DNA from: Gnetum montanum | Taxonomy: Eukaryota; Streptophyta; Gnetopsida; Gnetales; Gnetaceae | Length of the DNA: 64,000 nucleotides | Assembly: GCA_015680685.1 (NCBI GenBank) | Contig: MNCI01015683.1 | Coordinates: 31,005 to 95,004, forward strand | Direction: 5' to 3' | In this document: piece by piece, positions 11,411-23,459 of the stretch | How positions within the stretch are numbered: the stretch's first letter is position 1 | How the letters are laid out: every line of letters begins with the position of its first letter | The notes under the pieces: generated by a model | What the model was told of the DNA's origin: nothing | The model's database searches: none | What the model saw: only the letters and a program-made list of their open reading frames with translations | Translations under genes and position numbers: made by a program

Positions 11411-12350
11411 ACCTTATTAGCTTCATGGTTGGGTTAGTGTAAATGTAATGCTAGCATATCCTTGGATCAATTTTAGTTAGCTTGGGATATGACCAAGCAA
11501 AGGCTATTAGCCATTTGTTAACCACCTTTAACAGCTTTTCTTTTTATTCAAGAGCAAGTTTGGCATTGATTATGATAACCTTACCATTATTTAAGAATGC
11601 ATACTCCATGCTAGTTGGCAGAGTTTTCAACTCTAGAGGCTTTTACTTGAAGCTATCAAAGATTTCCAACTCTTCTCAATAGGTATCATCATCTTTATCA
11701 TCAAAAAGTTGGTGATGAACTTGCTCAAGTCCATCCATGCTTTCAATATAAGCACATGTTACACTCTTAGTTAGTTCCATGCATAATGTGTTTCTTTCTG
11801 AGTCAACTATTAGCCATTGGATGTCATCCTATTTTATGGCTACTACATATGAATATCTTTGAATATCTATTTCTTTTGCACATTGATTGCATGCTTTAAT
11901 GTATGTACTTTTGATAGACCATATCTTTTGCATGTAATTGCATTCGTTATCACTCTATGAGATGCATGGAATATGCTTCTTCTCCAGCCTTCCAAATTCA
12001 TTTTCCTTGGAGATTTCCAAGGAGAGGTCCCTTATGCCCATTTTTTTATCAACCATGCTTAGCCATGCCCTTTCCATAATGATGGTGAAATCACCTTTGT
12101 AATTTTTGACCTTAAACACCAAAAAATCCACAAGATAGGACTATCCACTAATTGTGGTCACAATGTTCTTCATCAATCCCAAGGAAATAGTCATTAACTA
12201 GTCTCCCAATTCTAAATAGATGTTGCTCTTCTTGAGAGGTGGTAGGTTTTAGGCCTTGTACATGTCATGAGAGAGGAGATTGACACTGGAACAAAAATCA
12301 AGAAGAGCCTTACATGGCTCATGTCTAGTGATCTATAGGTAAATGAGTTG
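11411..12350 (-). pseudogene. Aspartic protease region and PR-RT linker of gypsy element B, degraded
   Basis: At 12330-12240 the minus strand gives ALLDFCSSVNLLSHDMY, matching the pepsin-like active-site stretch of plant gypsy proteases (usually LxDxGASxNxxP), here with Cys for Gly. At 12200-12000 it continues with a segment ending near WLSMVDKKMGIRD, where family members have a (L/M)GRPWL-type motif. 11990-11411 is the linker, with no further domain seen. Confidence 0.6.
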
Positions 12351-12539
12351 ACTTTGGCATCAAATCTTTTTATGTGAAGATTTCCAGCCTTGATCTAATA
12401 AAAAAAACATGAGTTAACAGCATAGTGTGGATCTAAGGCAGCATTTGACTTGAAGGGCACTCGAAGATGTTTGATGCAAAGGATGAGGATGTTGGAGATG
12501 CAAGGCAACTAGCTGCATGAGGTTGTGAGGGTTTGGGAG

Positions 12540-13115
12540 GATTGATGGGTCAAAAAAAGGTCATTTCCTGGATCAATTATTCAAATCATTTGATGGAAAA
12601 GTTAGTTGTGAATGTACAACCCTTGTAGCATTTCATTGTTGTGACCATGAAGAAATTTTTCCCTGCATGGATGGAGCAAGAGGTAACTAGGTTGAGGGTG
12701 GAGGGATGTGTGCAGATGGATGTGGAGGGTGATATGGATACGAGTTCTCTTTCCAAGTGGATGGTGAATGTGTTCAGTGGTACTCTAGAGGATAATAGTA
12801 ATGCTAAAATGAAACATATCTTATAGAACTTCTTAGAGAAACATGTTGCTAAACCTAGTACCAATATGGATTTGGTTGCCTATAAAGGTACTACTACCTT
12901 GGCAATGACATTCCCCATGATTGTGGTTGATACCATTATTAGTATTTCTCATATGATTGTGGTGGAGCTCCACTTGGGTAATAAGTTTGTTGTTGCTGGT
13001 GGAACTATCTTGGTTTGCCTTAAGGATAAGGCAATCATCTAGGTGCTTGCCTATGTGCTAGTTGAGGATTCAATGAGTGCATCCTAGACTCTTGTAAGTG
13101 TGACACCATAGAGTA
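12540..13115 (+). pseudogene. Plus-strand (antisense) frame in element B, convergent with gag
   Basis: A single frame stays open from about 12555 to 13115 except for four TAG codons (near 12626, 12823, 13038 and 13087), all one C-to-T step from CAG. The product is unrecognised, with a Lys/Glu-rich N-terminal half and a Val/Ile-rich C-terminal half. It ends about 20 bases short of the end of gag on the other strand. The same placement is seen in elements A, C and E. Confidence 0.5.
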
Positions 13116-13129
13116 ACACCCATTTGGAT

Positions 13130-14360
13130 GTTTGTATTGATAGATGTTACAATTAGGATCATCATTAGAGTTGGTTTCCACAACTTCCCCTATGACAGTA
13201 GCTTTGCCCTTACCTCTCTGTTAGGAACATTTAGCTATTTTGTACCTCATGCATTCACAATCACTATTCTATTCTTTGGATGCTTCAGTAATCTTCATAG
13301 AAATTTGGAATTTCTCATCCAAAGAAGCCCATAATTTATCAACCTTTTCCAAAATGCTAGAAATAAATTTTTGAATAGGTAAGGTTTTCCTATTCACCAC
13401 TTCATTGAGTGGTGACTCCTCCTCATTACAAAATTGGACCTCCCTTTTCTTGATGGAAGGATCCCTATTATACTCTTCTACACTTTCTCTTTTTTGTAGT
13501 TCACCTTCTTATTTTGCTACCTACCCGATAAGCCTTTGGATCTAATGATCTCTTAATTCAAAAAATCTCCCTTGGGCATAAACCCCAAGAGTTCTTCTGG
13601 TTTCTACTCTAAGTCCATATATGATGTGGCAAAGCTATTCCCTTTGAAAATAATCATGACTAGGGCATTGTTGTAAGAGTGAATAATATCTACCCATGTA
13701 GCCATCCAAGGGTTCATGTGTTCATTTTTTCCAACCTTGGATTTTCCTTCTCAGGCTGGACACTTTGGAGTATGTCTGGTATTTATCATTAAATAGTTCT
13801 AACATGATACTCCATTGCTGAATGAATTCTAGCTCCAAGGACTAGTACAAGCTTTTAGCTTCCTTGATGAGTATCTTGAGGAAAAGCTTGAGTTCCTGCC
13901 ATTCATTTTCAATATTCTGTAAGGCACATGCATCATTGAAAGCTTGTAGATATGTCTACAAATCAAGGTTGTATCCCCCTAAAATATTGGGATATTATTC
14001 ATGTCTAAGTGCTTAATCCTACTATCTTTCACATGCCTGGTTGGGATCTTTATTGCCTCTACAATGTTGACCGTCCTTCAAGTCACCAACAAAGGTTTAT
14101 CATCATCATTGCATTGATGATGCCAATGATGGTTCCTACCAACTCTATGTTCTTATTGGCCTTAATAGTCATTATTTTCTCATTGATTTGCTTCATCATG
14201 ATTATTTAGACAATGGCTTTTATGAGAACCAGCAAATGAAGAGGAATGTTCAAAACCAAATGAAGAGGAAGGTCGACCACCACCACCATCATGGTATCCA
14301 CCACCACCTATACGACCAATATCCTTAGATCCTTTACCATTGTGATGTTTACTTGAGTCC
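13130..14360 (-). pseudogene. gag of gypsy element B (degraded)
   Basis: Minus translation gives IENEWQELKLFLKILIK at 13920-13870, LFNDKYQTYSKVSSLRRKI at 13800-13745 and, at 13420-13300, a helical tail (KFISSILEKVDKLWASLDEK). It matches the gag of element A in order and in DNA (GATATTATTCATGTCTAAG here, GAATATTATTCATGTCAAG at 7625). This is a retrotrans_gag-type protein with multiple stops. Confidence 0.55.
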
Positions 14361-14364
14361 CTAC

Positions 14365-14458
14365 CTTAACTGTCACTTTTTCCTAAATCTTATTTTTGAA
14401 TAGTGGATCANACTTAACTGTCACTTTTTCCTAAATCTTATTTTTGAATAGTGGATCA
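14365..14458. other. Assembly join: 46-bp segment repeated on both sides of a single N
   Basis: Bases 14365-14410 and 14413-14458 are identical, separated by N at 14411 and one A. Two contig ends that overlap were probably joined without merging. The duplication should not be read as biology. Confidence 0.8.
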
Positions 14459-15025
14459 TAGGTTCAAGGCCACACCCTCATTGAAAAATTTTATATTGAG
14501 AATCCTCATGGGGAGGATCCACATTGTCATCTTAGTTTAGCAGGAACAAGGGATTAGTGAAGTGTGTTCCCTTCATAAATTTTTGGTGCTTCTCCTAATG
14601 TCAATCTTACTTGCATTGTGTTTCAATGGGATGGTAGTCCCAAGTGTATGATCATTCACAACCTATTCCTCATTACGATCTAAGATGCCCAACTTAAGAA
14701 TTTGAAATAGCATCCTGGGCATGAATTAATCAGGGAGTAAGATGATGTTGCCCTCCATATTACACCATCACAACTATTCATCCTAATGTATGATGAAGGT
14801 GAAGTCTGGTACATACTCATCTGGATGAATATATATCACTTTACAATCCTATGGGACTAATGGTTTAACATCTTCACACCTATAAGAAGAAAATTTACAA
14901 CAAATAAAATAATTAGTGTGGTTTTGTAATTGAATGTTGTTTGAGAGTGATGTTGACCTTGGGTTTGTCCAATGATATTAATAATGTTTACTAATCCTAG
15001 ATAGTACACGTTTCAACAAACAAAG
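14459..15025 (-). other. Leader of element B between PBS and gag
   Basis: This lies between the PBS and the recognisable gag. It probably includes the low-complexity gag N-terminus (compare 7854-8234 in element A), but no convincing frame remains. Confidence 0.4.
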
Positions 15026-15044
15026 TCCCTAGTAATGGCACCAA
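15026..15044 (-). other. Primer-binding site of element B
   Basis: The minus strand reads TTGGTGCCATTACTAGGGA immediately after the LTR end. It is the same tRNA-Asp-like type as at 8341-8359. Confidence 0.6.
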
Positions 15045-15997
15045 TGATGAGTGGTGAGGTACCCTTACGCCCAAACATATGAATCAAAAAGCATTCACAC
15101 ACGATCCAATTAGATTCTATGGACTTTATAGTTTTTGGTGCACTAGTCTTCTAGGTAGTGAACCTTACCCTAAGGTTGTTCATTTTATTTCTAATTACAC
15201 TTGTGAAGTATAAAGGTATGGTTAAGTGAAATCCAAGCATATAATTTTTATCATTTTATATTTTATGTTCTTTAGTGCTTTGAAGAGAGAGATAAAGTAA
15301 TTTAATGAATAATCTAAATTAACTAACTAATTGATCTCTAACTGGTCCTAACATAAGCATCTAGATCCACTTTCCATACACATCCTGAACCCACATATCC
15401 ATTGCTAGTTTATCAAGCACTATGCTACTAGGTGTTCCAAGCAATAACGCTACTAGGATTACCAAGCAAATACATGTTACATTCAAAGTATTTGTACTTA
15501 TGTAATTAATCTATCTAGCTTATCTCGCTTAGTTACCTCATTAGTTCAATTATTAAAAAAACATTAAATAAATAATTGAAAGCATTGAATGCATGAATAA
15601 ATATCTAAACTATCCAGAATGCTATACGGTTTATCAAGAAGCTTATGTATATTACCATACACACTATCGTGCTCAAGTACAATAGTGCTCAAATAAAGAT
15701 CCATACACTCAATGACACCTACTACAAGCACTCACGAGAAATATTCTAACTTCTAAGTGTAAAACATACAAGATTTTGACTACTGGTCTCAATTTGATGC
15801 CCTAAATGTAGCTAGTAAGCACATATTTATAGCCCAAGACAAACTCCTATGTTGACAAGGCTACGTTGACGCAACAAACTACATTAATGGGATCTCATCA
15901 ATGGGGCCTAGTTGATGGGGCCTAGTTAGTGTAATAGACTATGTTGATGTGGCCTAGTCAACAAGGCCTAGTCAATGTAACAATCTGTATTTCATCA
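15045..15997 (-). repeat. 5' LTR of element B
   Basis: It starts TGATGAG and ends TTTCATCA, 953 bases. A minus-strand TATAAATA lies at 15831-15824, followed by repeated GGGGCCTAGT-type words at about 15890-15970. It is homologous but strongly diverged from the LTRs of element A, for example in the run CATTCACACACGATCCAATT. Confidence 0.65.
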
Positions 15998-16799
15998 CTA
16001 GGAATGGCAAGCACATGAACTTCCATCCAATCACATTGATTAGATCCATTACAATGATCATAAGGATCCTCAATGACACACCCTTTCCTTGCCAATAACC
16101 AAGCACTCTTCCAAAATTCTAGAGCTCACATCTTAAGATGTGGATCCATAACTTTCCCATAGTTCCAATAGTAGTAGCTTCAATAACTCATAGTATGATC
16201 TCTAGCTTACCACTGAATTTGAGCCTAATTTATGGATGATGGCTAGAAGAAAAAAGGATGGATGAATTTTTGTTATGTAATAATTTCATCAATGAAGGCT
16301 CCACTTTGAATCCATTTAGCACTCTTGCATCATCATCACATATGTAACTCATCCATCTACCACTAGCTTATCATGTGAGTATTAATAAAGCACATTAATT
16401 AATTTTTCCTATACACAGAAATCACACTCAAAAGAAATGTTAGACCAACAGAATAAGAAAAGTAGAGAATGATATATCATTAGTTTTTTAAAAAGTACAA
16501 AAATACACACCAAACAACAAAATAAACAAATAAAAATATACACCAAGTAGGCAAACCATACTATACCACCGAAGCCATTATGTGGAGGACTCTTCTCCCA
16601 CAATTGAGTTCAAGGTTGATACCTAACAAGCTTCTTTCTAAACTTCTTATGTAGAATCATACCCTTCTTGGTTCCTTTTTTTAAAGGTGATGATAAAGGT
16701 GATGTGTATTATCCTTTTTCTTACAAAAATACTTTCATCTATGAGGTAATGAATTTCTTGTCATGAGAGAAACATGATGATTTTGATATTGTCCAATAG
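15998..16799. other. No feature recognised; probably internal DNA of element C
   Basis: AT-rich sequence between the outer end of the element B LTR and the plus-strand frame of element C. Element B appears to be inserted here. The flanking pentamer on this side is CTAGG. No domain is seen on either strand. Confidence 0.4.
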
Positions 16800-17163
16800 T
16801 GTAAAATGATTGGAAAACAAGGGTAGTATCTTGCATTAAGGAATTGGTCATGTTCCCACTATGGCTAATTTAAAATTCCCTCCTGTAATGGTATAGAGGG
16901 CCATGATGGACATTGTTGGACTTGCAACCACTAAGATAGTTGCGATGAATATGACCAATATTGGTGGGGTATTGCAAGAGGTACGTGATTCATGGCCTAT
17001 TGAGTTTCATGGCAGGAAGAAACATGGCATGAGGAAGATTATGGTGATGTAGAGGAAGCACTCAAAGGATTAGGTTACATCTCTTTTTACAGTTGTGGCT
17101 GAAAAAATGGACCACAAGGATAAGGAATTTGATCATCATAGGGCCTCTTATTTCTTGTTCTAA
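16800..17163 (+). pseudogene. Plus-strand (antisense) frame in element C
   Basis: From ATG at 16861 the frame runs 100 codons to TAA at 17161-17163, broken by three TAG codons (near 16894, 17050 and 17071). Each is one C-to-T step from CAG. It also reads upstream to about 16810 with one TAA. Product unknown (for example VGLATTKIVAMNM, VTSLFTVVAEKMDHKDKE). It converges tail-to-tail with the minus-strand frame that ends near 17180. Confidence 0.45.
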
Positions 17164-17179
17164 CTTTGCCAATCACTTC

Positions 17180-17962
17180 AATGACCTTTTTTTGAATCCT
17201 TGAAAATTGATGTTATCTTTTGATTTAGCACATCCTAAACCTTGTCAATAACATTGACCAAGTCTACCAAAGTCTTTTTTATTCTTGTGTTTTCTTGAAG
17301 TTTCTACCACTTACTATTCAACCCTTGCAACTTATAAGTGATGACAAATGTTTGAACATGGAGTTAGGGATCATCATATAACTTCAGATTGAATTTGAAA
17401 ATGTTTCCAACCATATCAACCCTTTTGATTCTATTTTCTTCAATGCTTTCAAGTGGGATGCAAACTACTTCATGAATTTGACCCTAGTAGGTCCTTGAAT
17501 ACAATGGCTTATCCAAGCCATGAATACCTCTATTCAAATGAAGGTAAGAAAAATGTGGAATGATGAACTACTTTGAATCATCACATGTATAGCTTAGGTC
17601 ATACAGACAAAGATGTTTGAATTTCCTTTCCCTAGAATCATTCATGTTGTAGCAATGAAAGTGTCTAGGAGAAGGTCCTACCTTCTTCCTAGCATGTATG
17701 TGCTTGTAATCCTACTTTGCAATCATATCACAAAGCTCTTGCTTTTTATGAGTAGCATATTTTGAATAATGTGGTAACATGGGTTTGTAATTTTCCAAAG
17801 CCTTGATGAAGTGTTGATTGAACAAAGCCTTCTCAAGGGTGGCATGTGCAACATCTCTAGGTTCTTTACAAAATTGTCCATGAGCATCACATCATTGTCC
17901 TAGTTTCACTTGATGAAATTTTATCACAATAGGAGGTGCTACTTCATTCACCATGTTTTTAA
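17180..17962 (-). pseudogene. Unrecognised ORF in the gag position of element C
   Basis: From ATG at about 17962 one frame is readable for about 255 codons without any frameshift. It is interrupted only by TGA, TAG, TAG, TAG, TAA, TAG and TAG, all explicable as CGA, CAG or CAA with C-to-T. It begins about 150 bases inside a PBS-like site, where gag should start. Segments include RDVAHATLEKALFNQHFIKA, YNMNDSRERKFKHLCLYD and HEVVCIPLESIEENRIKRVD. No zinc knuckle or known gag signature is seen. It may be a divergent gag or a captured gene. Confidence 0.5.
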
Positions 17963-18106
17963 AGTGATTTGGACTAATTGAGCTTTGTGCTTAAATCTAT
18001 TTTAATTATTCAATTCAGTCATGGTTGCTTGGGTTCTTTATTTCCTACAAAATCAAAAACTTAAGCAAAAGGAAAATTGTGAATGTATAAGTACTTTCAA
18101 ATGCCT

Positions 18107-18125
18107 TTCCTAGGAATGGTGCCAA
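18107..18125 (-). other. Primer-binding-site-like sequence of element C
   Basis: The minus strand reads TTGGCACCATTCCTAGGAA directly after ...CCTATCA, the same junction pattern as at 8359/8360 and 15044/15045. Confidence 0.5.
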
Positions 18126-18990
18126 TGATAGGGGTCTCATCAGTTTTGGACCAATGGGATTATATCATACAAAAAATAGTGCAATCTAGTCATAAGCTTT
18201 GAAGATAGTGTTGAGTGGATTACCAAGAACACTTATGTATGTCATTGCATTCAAGAAATATAAAATGATATAATAATACATATAATAAAATTAAAACTTG
18301 TGTTACCATGGTGATGAAGAGGAGATAATATTTATAATTGTTATGGACTATATAATTATAAATAACAAAGAAAATATAAACACACACATGTTGCAATCCC
18401 ACCTAGGGATAGGGGCAATGCTTGTGTTGTAATCCCTCAAAGGGATAGGTGCAACACCGCACATGAATTGCAAATAAAAATGGCTCTTGGCCACAACCTT
18501 AATGATCCAACACCATTCCATAAAGTTGTAATTCTCTTGCACAAGGAATGAATCATCATAGCACAATAAAGTAGAAATTAAATAAATATTTTATTATTTT
18601 TATGTTTAAGGCATCAACAATGAAACAAGGAAAACCCATGAGTTTTATTCATCATGCAAACACTGGACTCCACATTTGTCAAATGGTTCTAGGCTATGTA
18701 AGCAAGGTAGCACTCTTAAAAAGTCTAGTTGAACTTGTGAAAGCAATAAATCAAAACATACATAAGATAAGGAAAGAAATCAACTTACCTAAGGGAGGAA
18801 GAGCTCTTCACACAAAATTGGATGCGAAAAGCCCAAATGAAATTTAAGATATAACTAAGTTGCATATGTGTATGCTTGTCTTTGGTATTTATAATTTTTT
18901 TGGAGAAATAGAGAGGTTCATCAAGGTCTAGGTGTCAATGGAGGTCCATCAATGTAGCCTTGGATAATCAAAACACACTTTCAACATCAT
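18126..18990 (-). repeat. Probable 5' LTR of element C
   Basis: It begins TGATAGGGG next to the PBS-like site. A minus-strand TATAAATA is at 18893-18886, followed by GGTCCATCAATG-type words resembling the motif in the element B LTR. The sequence is otherwise unlike the A and B LTRs, no second copy was found in the window, and the right boundary is a guess. 18991-19384 holds nothing recognisable. Confidence 0.4.
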
Positions 18991-19384
18991 TCAAATTTGG
19001 GCAAGTAGGGGATGTGTTGATGAAGATGCATTGGCATCCTTGTGCTAGCATAGGATAGTTAATGCACCCCTCCTAAAGTTACACTTTACCTAAAGGAACC
19101 TAGATCAAAGCCATAACTTGAGAGAGCATGCTAGAGGGACCATAGGACATCTAAATAAAGCTAGAATCATTCTAAGGAGCTTTAAATCATGCACAAAATA
19201 TTGAAGTGTGACATAGGGAACCAAGGTTCGACTCAGGAGACTAAGAAATCAACTAAACATGCTAGACTATAAACACAAGGCACATGAAACACTTTCCAAA
19301 TCCAAGACTTATAGTCAACATAAAAATTAACACTAGATACCTCATCAACCCCCTACCCCTTCCTCCCCCTCCCACTCTCTAAGA

Positions 19385-19920
19385 AAACATACCTTGTTGA
19401 TGGATCAAAGGTTTTTCCTTTCAAAATAGGGGCTAGAGGAGTCTGGAGATCATCATGGATTTTATGCTATCATAACTATCACTAAAGAACTACATTGACT
19501 ATAATTACTTATGTGCTACATCATAGGAATATGTAGGCTTATGAAGGAGCTTCAACTTTGATGCTCAATTCATCATTCTTCTCTTCAAAAGCATGGCTTA
19601 GGACTAGATGTGTTAGAGTGGGAACATGTCTTAGTTCTTCTAAGAGAATAGTACCTCTTATGATTGCATTCACTTATTGTGGTTATGCATGTGTGTGTGT
19701 CATGTTGGTCATGCCACACATATGATTTCATACAATGTAGTTGATACACTTCTAAGCCATAGACTAATGAGTGTTGTACACTTATCTTGTTCATGTTGGT
19801 GTTGTGCTTATTGAGGCATAGTCCATCTTGTGTCTACTCTAGGATGTCTAGCTAGTTTTGGACTAAATGATTATGTTGAATGATGCTTAGCTAGAGTAAT
19901 GATGTTACATTGGGCATCAA
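19385..19920 (+). repeat. Left long terminal repeat of element D
   Basis: It aligns with 22375-23240. Shared runs include ATCACTAAAGAACTACATTG near 19480 and 22484, and GCATAGTCCATCTTG against GCCATAGTCCATCTTGGG near 19815 and 23140. The right copy carries about 330 extra bases (around 22600-23030). Confidence 0.55.
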
Positions 19921-20599
19921 TGCTATTATTTGTGATTCAAGGCTAGAGGTAATTTCAGGTACATGGTTTACAATCATGGTTCCTTATTCGTAACTCATCT
20001 ACTATCATGACATATAAAATGAAAAGCAAAGGTAATCAAAATATTGGCAATATTCCTCTTGGTCCTAATCCTCATAATGAACTATATGAAGATGGTGGTC
20101 AAGGAAGTCATGTATATGAGGAGGTGTAAAAATGAGGATGTTGAGATAACTAGTGAAAGAAATATTGATGAATTACTTTAAAATATTCAAGAACTATGGA
20201 GCCATTTATTTCATGTAGACAACATCATCAAGTGTAGTCTACATGCAGCTAAGAAATCTCTTATGATCTAAGAGCTTGTGGATCCAATGAAAGCTCCTTT
20301 CCTTGTAGAGTTGGAATATGGCATAAAAAACAAACTTGCTCTAAACTAAAAGTTTTTGCTAAGAAACTAGTTGAAGTAACTTTGGAATGTTGTTGATGAT
20401 ATCCAACTTACTAATCAAGAGCTTTGTGATGAAAATTAGGAGCTACAATTATTGCTAGAAAGTCAACAAGCCTTGTACAAAAGAAAACAAAAAAATAATG
20501 AAGCATTGGAAAGGAAATTAGATGATGACATTGGGATTATGAAAGAGCAATTGATTGTGTGAGCAAGATTGCTAGCATTAAGATAGAGTTAATTCGTTT

Positions 20600-21120
20600 T
20601 CATGTTTCAAGCAAAGGAACCAAAAATCTATGAGGGTGACAAGGATGATATTGTGATAGATGCATTTCTATTTGAGATAGAAGAGTTCCTAGAGATATAT
20701 GAATGTGCTTTTGAAAGACAAGTGTGCATTACTATCCAATTCTTAGGTGAAATAGCAAAAACTTGATGGCTTATCATCATCTAAGAAGAAAAGGTTGGGA
20801 TAGGAAGATCCATTAGAACATGGGACCAATTTAAAAAAAACTTTGATCAAGAACTTTCATCCAAGCACTTCCATTGACAAATCTTGGGTGACACTAAAGA
20901 AAATTTAGCATACAAGAGATCTAGAGGAGTATATTCAGAAATATCAAAATATCATGATACAAATTTTGGAAATTGGTAAGGAAAAAATTTATAGAGTATT
21001 TCTTAATGATCTCAAACCTTTGGTTCATTGTGAGCTTAAAACAGTAAAATCACAGTATTCAAGAAGGCCATCCGAGTTACTACTAGTTTGGCAAATTAGA
21101 AGGTGGGAAAGAAGGGTAAG
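20600..21120 (+). pseudogene. gypsy-type gag of element D
   Basis: Plus-strand translation gives AKEPKIYEGDKDDIVIDAF, then LFEIEEFLEI and ITIQFLGEIAKT. A Trp-Asp-Gln-Phe block (TWDQFKKNFDQEL) is followed by a helical tail. This is the retrotrans_gag pattern (P..Y.G..D...DAFL..ME..F). A Lys/Glu-rich, probably coiled-coil stretch precedes it at 20330-20580. Stops and frame shifts are present. No zinc knuckle, protease or RT follows. Confidence 0.6.
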
Positions 21121-21744
21121 AGTGTAATGGAGTAGCCTCTTGAGAATAAAAAATAGAGTAATAAATCTTAGAGAGGGAATGGATAGGTGAATTTAGGTGA
21201 ATTTAGATAAACAAAACTTATCCTAGGGGCATGGAAAATAACAAGATTCCCAAGAACAGTAGGAGTTGTGGAAGAAACAATCCTATTTTGAAGGGTTCTC
21301 TTAATGTCCTTCGGGACATTTAGGTTTAAAATGCTACATCTATGATGGATGGCATTATGTCCAATAATTCTTTCAAAATCTTGAAATAAAAAATGTTGGT
21401 AATCAATCGGATGAGAATCATACATTGAATACAATTGAGCATCAAGCTTATGATTCCTTCATGATATCTAACAAGGATGATTAAGAGCAAGATGTAAGAC
21501 TTTTAAACTCCTTGTAGCAGGTACATGATGGCTTGGTCACCTTAGCACAAGATGGAGGATTAGGTAATGAAATAGGATAACGAGTGTGAAGAGGATCAAA
21601 ATGTGGTTAGCCTAGTATGACCACTTTGTTTATGAATTGAATATAGGTAGGAAAAAAAAAGAGTGTACATGCATGAATGGATGGAGAAAGAAAGATTTTG
21701 GTGCAATATATTTTCTTGATGGTGACTTTGGATAGGTGGTTTAT

Positions 21745-22027
21745 GTTCTTAACTATGTCTTTGATTAAGGAGAATAGGTATATGACTATGTCTTAGAGTA
21801 GGAAACATAGGGTTGTGACTACATCTTTGAGTAGGAAGCATAGGCTTGTAATTATGTCTTCAAGTAGGAAGCATAAGATTTTGACTACATTTTTTAGCAA
21901 GAAGCATAGGATTGTAACTGCATCCTCAAGTAAGAAGAGTAGGATTATGACTATGTCTTTGAGTAGGAAGCATGGGAATAGGAATACTTCTTTGAGGAGG
22001 AATCGTAAGATTATGATGGAGAAATAA
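21745..22027 (+). repeat. 36-bp tandem repeat encoding a 12-residue repeat
   Basis: About seven imperfect 36-base units carry the word AGTAGGAAGCATAGG. One frame is open from 21815 to 22027 and gives repeats of the form TSLSRKHR(L/I)V. The translation keeps a Ser/Arg/Lys-rich period of 12, so it could have been the basic tail of the gag protein of element D. Confidence 0.65.
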
Positions 22028-22374
22028 AGACCTCTAGAAGACATCTTTATATCATTGTATGTATAGGAAAAAGGTTTTCATGTGAAGCAAGTCTTGCTCT
22101 AGTTAAAAAGGTTAGTATAGTTTGCATGAAAAAGAGCAAGTCTTTTCTTTCTTAACCTAGTTTGCATGAGCATCCATAAGTCTTAGTTAGATGTCAATTT
22201 GAGTTTAACATTCATGCTTTATAGTGGATTACCTTAGTTGTTGAACCTTTTTGTTTGTAATTTTCAAATGTATTTTGAACTATTCAATACCCTTAATATC
22301 TATTATGTTCTCCACATTTAAAGATGTATACAAACAAAGACTTAAGCTCCAAGGATGTTTCTTCTTTCAAGCAT

Positions 22375-23240
22375 GGAAGAGTGTAGAAAAACATGCCTTA
22401 GTGATGGATTGAAGGTTATTTTCCTCTAGAATAGGGATTAGAGAAGTGTTAAGATCCTCATGGGTTTCATGCTATCATAACCATCACTAAAGAACTACAT
22501 TGGCCTTGATTCGTTTTGCACTACATCATGGGGATAAGTCAGTTTGTGGAGGAGCATCAACTTTGATGCATTGGCCAATGTCCTGCTCTTCGAGAGTGGG
22601 GATGTAGATGTACTAAGAAGGATATTTGGGAAATTCTATATAAGATGGTAGACGTACTAAAAATAATATATGTGAAACTTTGTAGTATTAGTATTGTGCT
22701 TGGTCTTAAGAATGAAATAGATTCTCAACAGGCCTTAAATTCTTAATGTTAGGAAAAAATTACACATCTTTCTTTAACAAATCCAACATTCTTAGTTGAT
22801 AGTTCTAGTTCATTAAGGTTTAAGAATAGTGTGTATGTGCCAGTTGTAGTCAAAAAGAAGCTACTAAATAAGGCTTACTAGAGCAAGTATCATATGTAGC
22901 TAGGTAGGAATAAGATGTGTCACAATGTCAAAAGACAATATTAGTGGTCTAGTATGAAGTAAGATGTGGGTGAGTGTGTCGATAAGTGTTTGATATATTA
23001 CTACATCAAAGTAGAGCATTGGAGGCCTACTCATGTCACATATATGATTTCATATGGCATACTCAATATGCTCTTAACCCATGGACTAATAGGCATTGTG
23101 CACTTATGTTGTCTATGTAAGTGCTATAGCTATTGAGCCATAGTCCATCTTGGGTTTGCTCTAGGATGTTTAGTTGGCTTTGGACTTAAGGGTGGTGTTG
23201 AATAGTGCTTTGCTAAAGTAGTACTATTGCATCCCCATCC
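22375..23240 (+). repeat. Right long terminal repeat of element D
   Basis: It is homologous to 19385-19920 at both ends, with an insertion or unshared segment at about 22600-23030. See the left repeat for shared words. Confidence 0.5.
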
Positions 23241-23459
23241 CCCACACCATCTAAACATCACTTTCCTCTAATCCTTTCAACCTCCCCCTCAATCTATACA
23301 TTATGTTTTAAGACATGAAAGTTGGTTGTTGTGTTATACATTTTTTAATTCTGTCATGCTACAAATAAATCATTTTTTAGATACTACCTTTTTGTTAGTG
23401 CTCCTAATCTAAACACTACTTTTTTGTAACCCCCACAACCCCTTGACCTCTTATCAAAA

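Larger units (their letters stand above)
19385..23240 (+). mobile_element. Element D: gag-only LTR element (TR-GAG-like)
   Basis: Diverged direct repeats at 19385-19920 and 22375-23240 flank an internal region with a gypsy-type gag and no pol. This is the plan of terminal-repeat retrotransposons with a gag domain, a non-autonomous class known in plants. Element boundaries and target duplications are not clear by eye. All frames are broken by stops, so the element is old. Confidence 0.55.
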
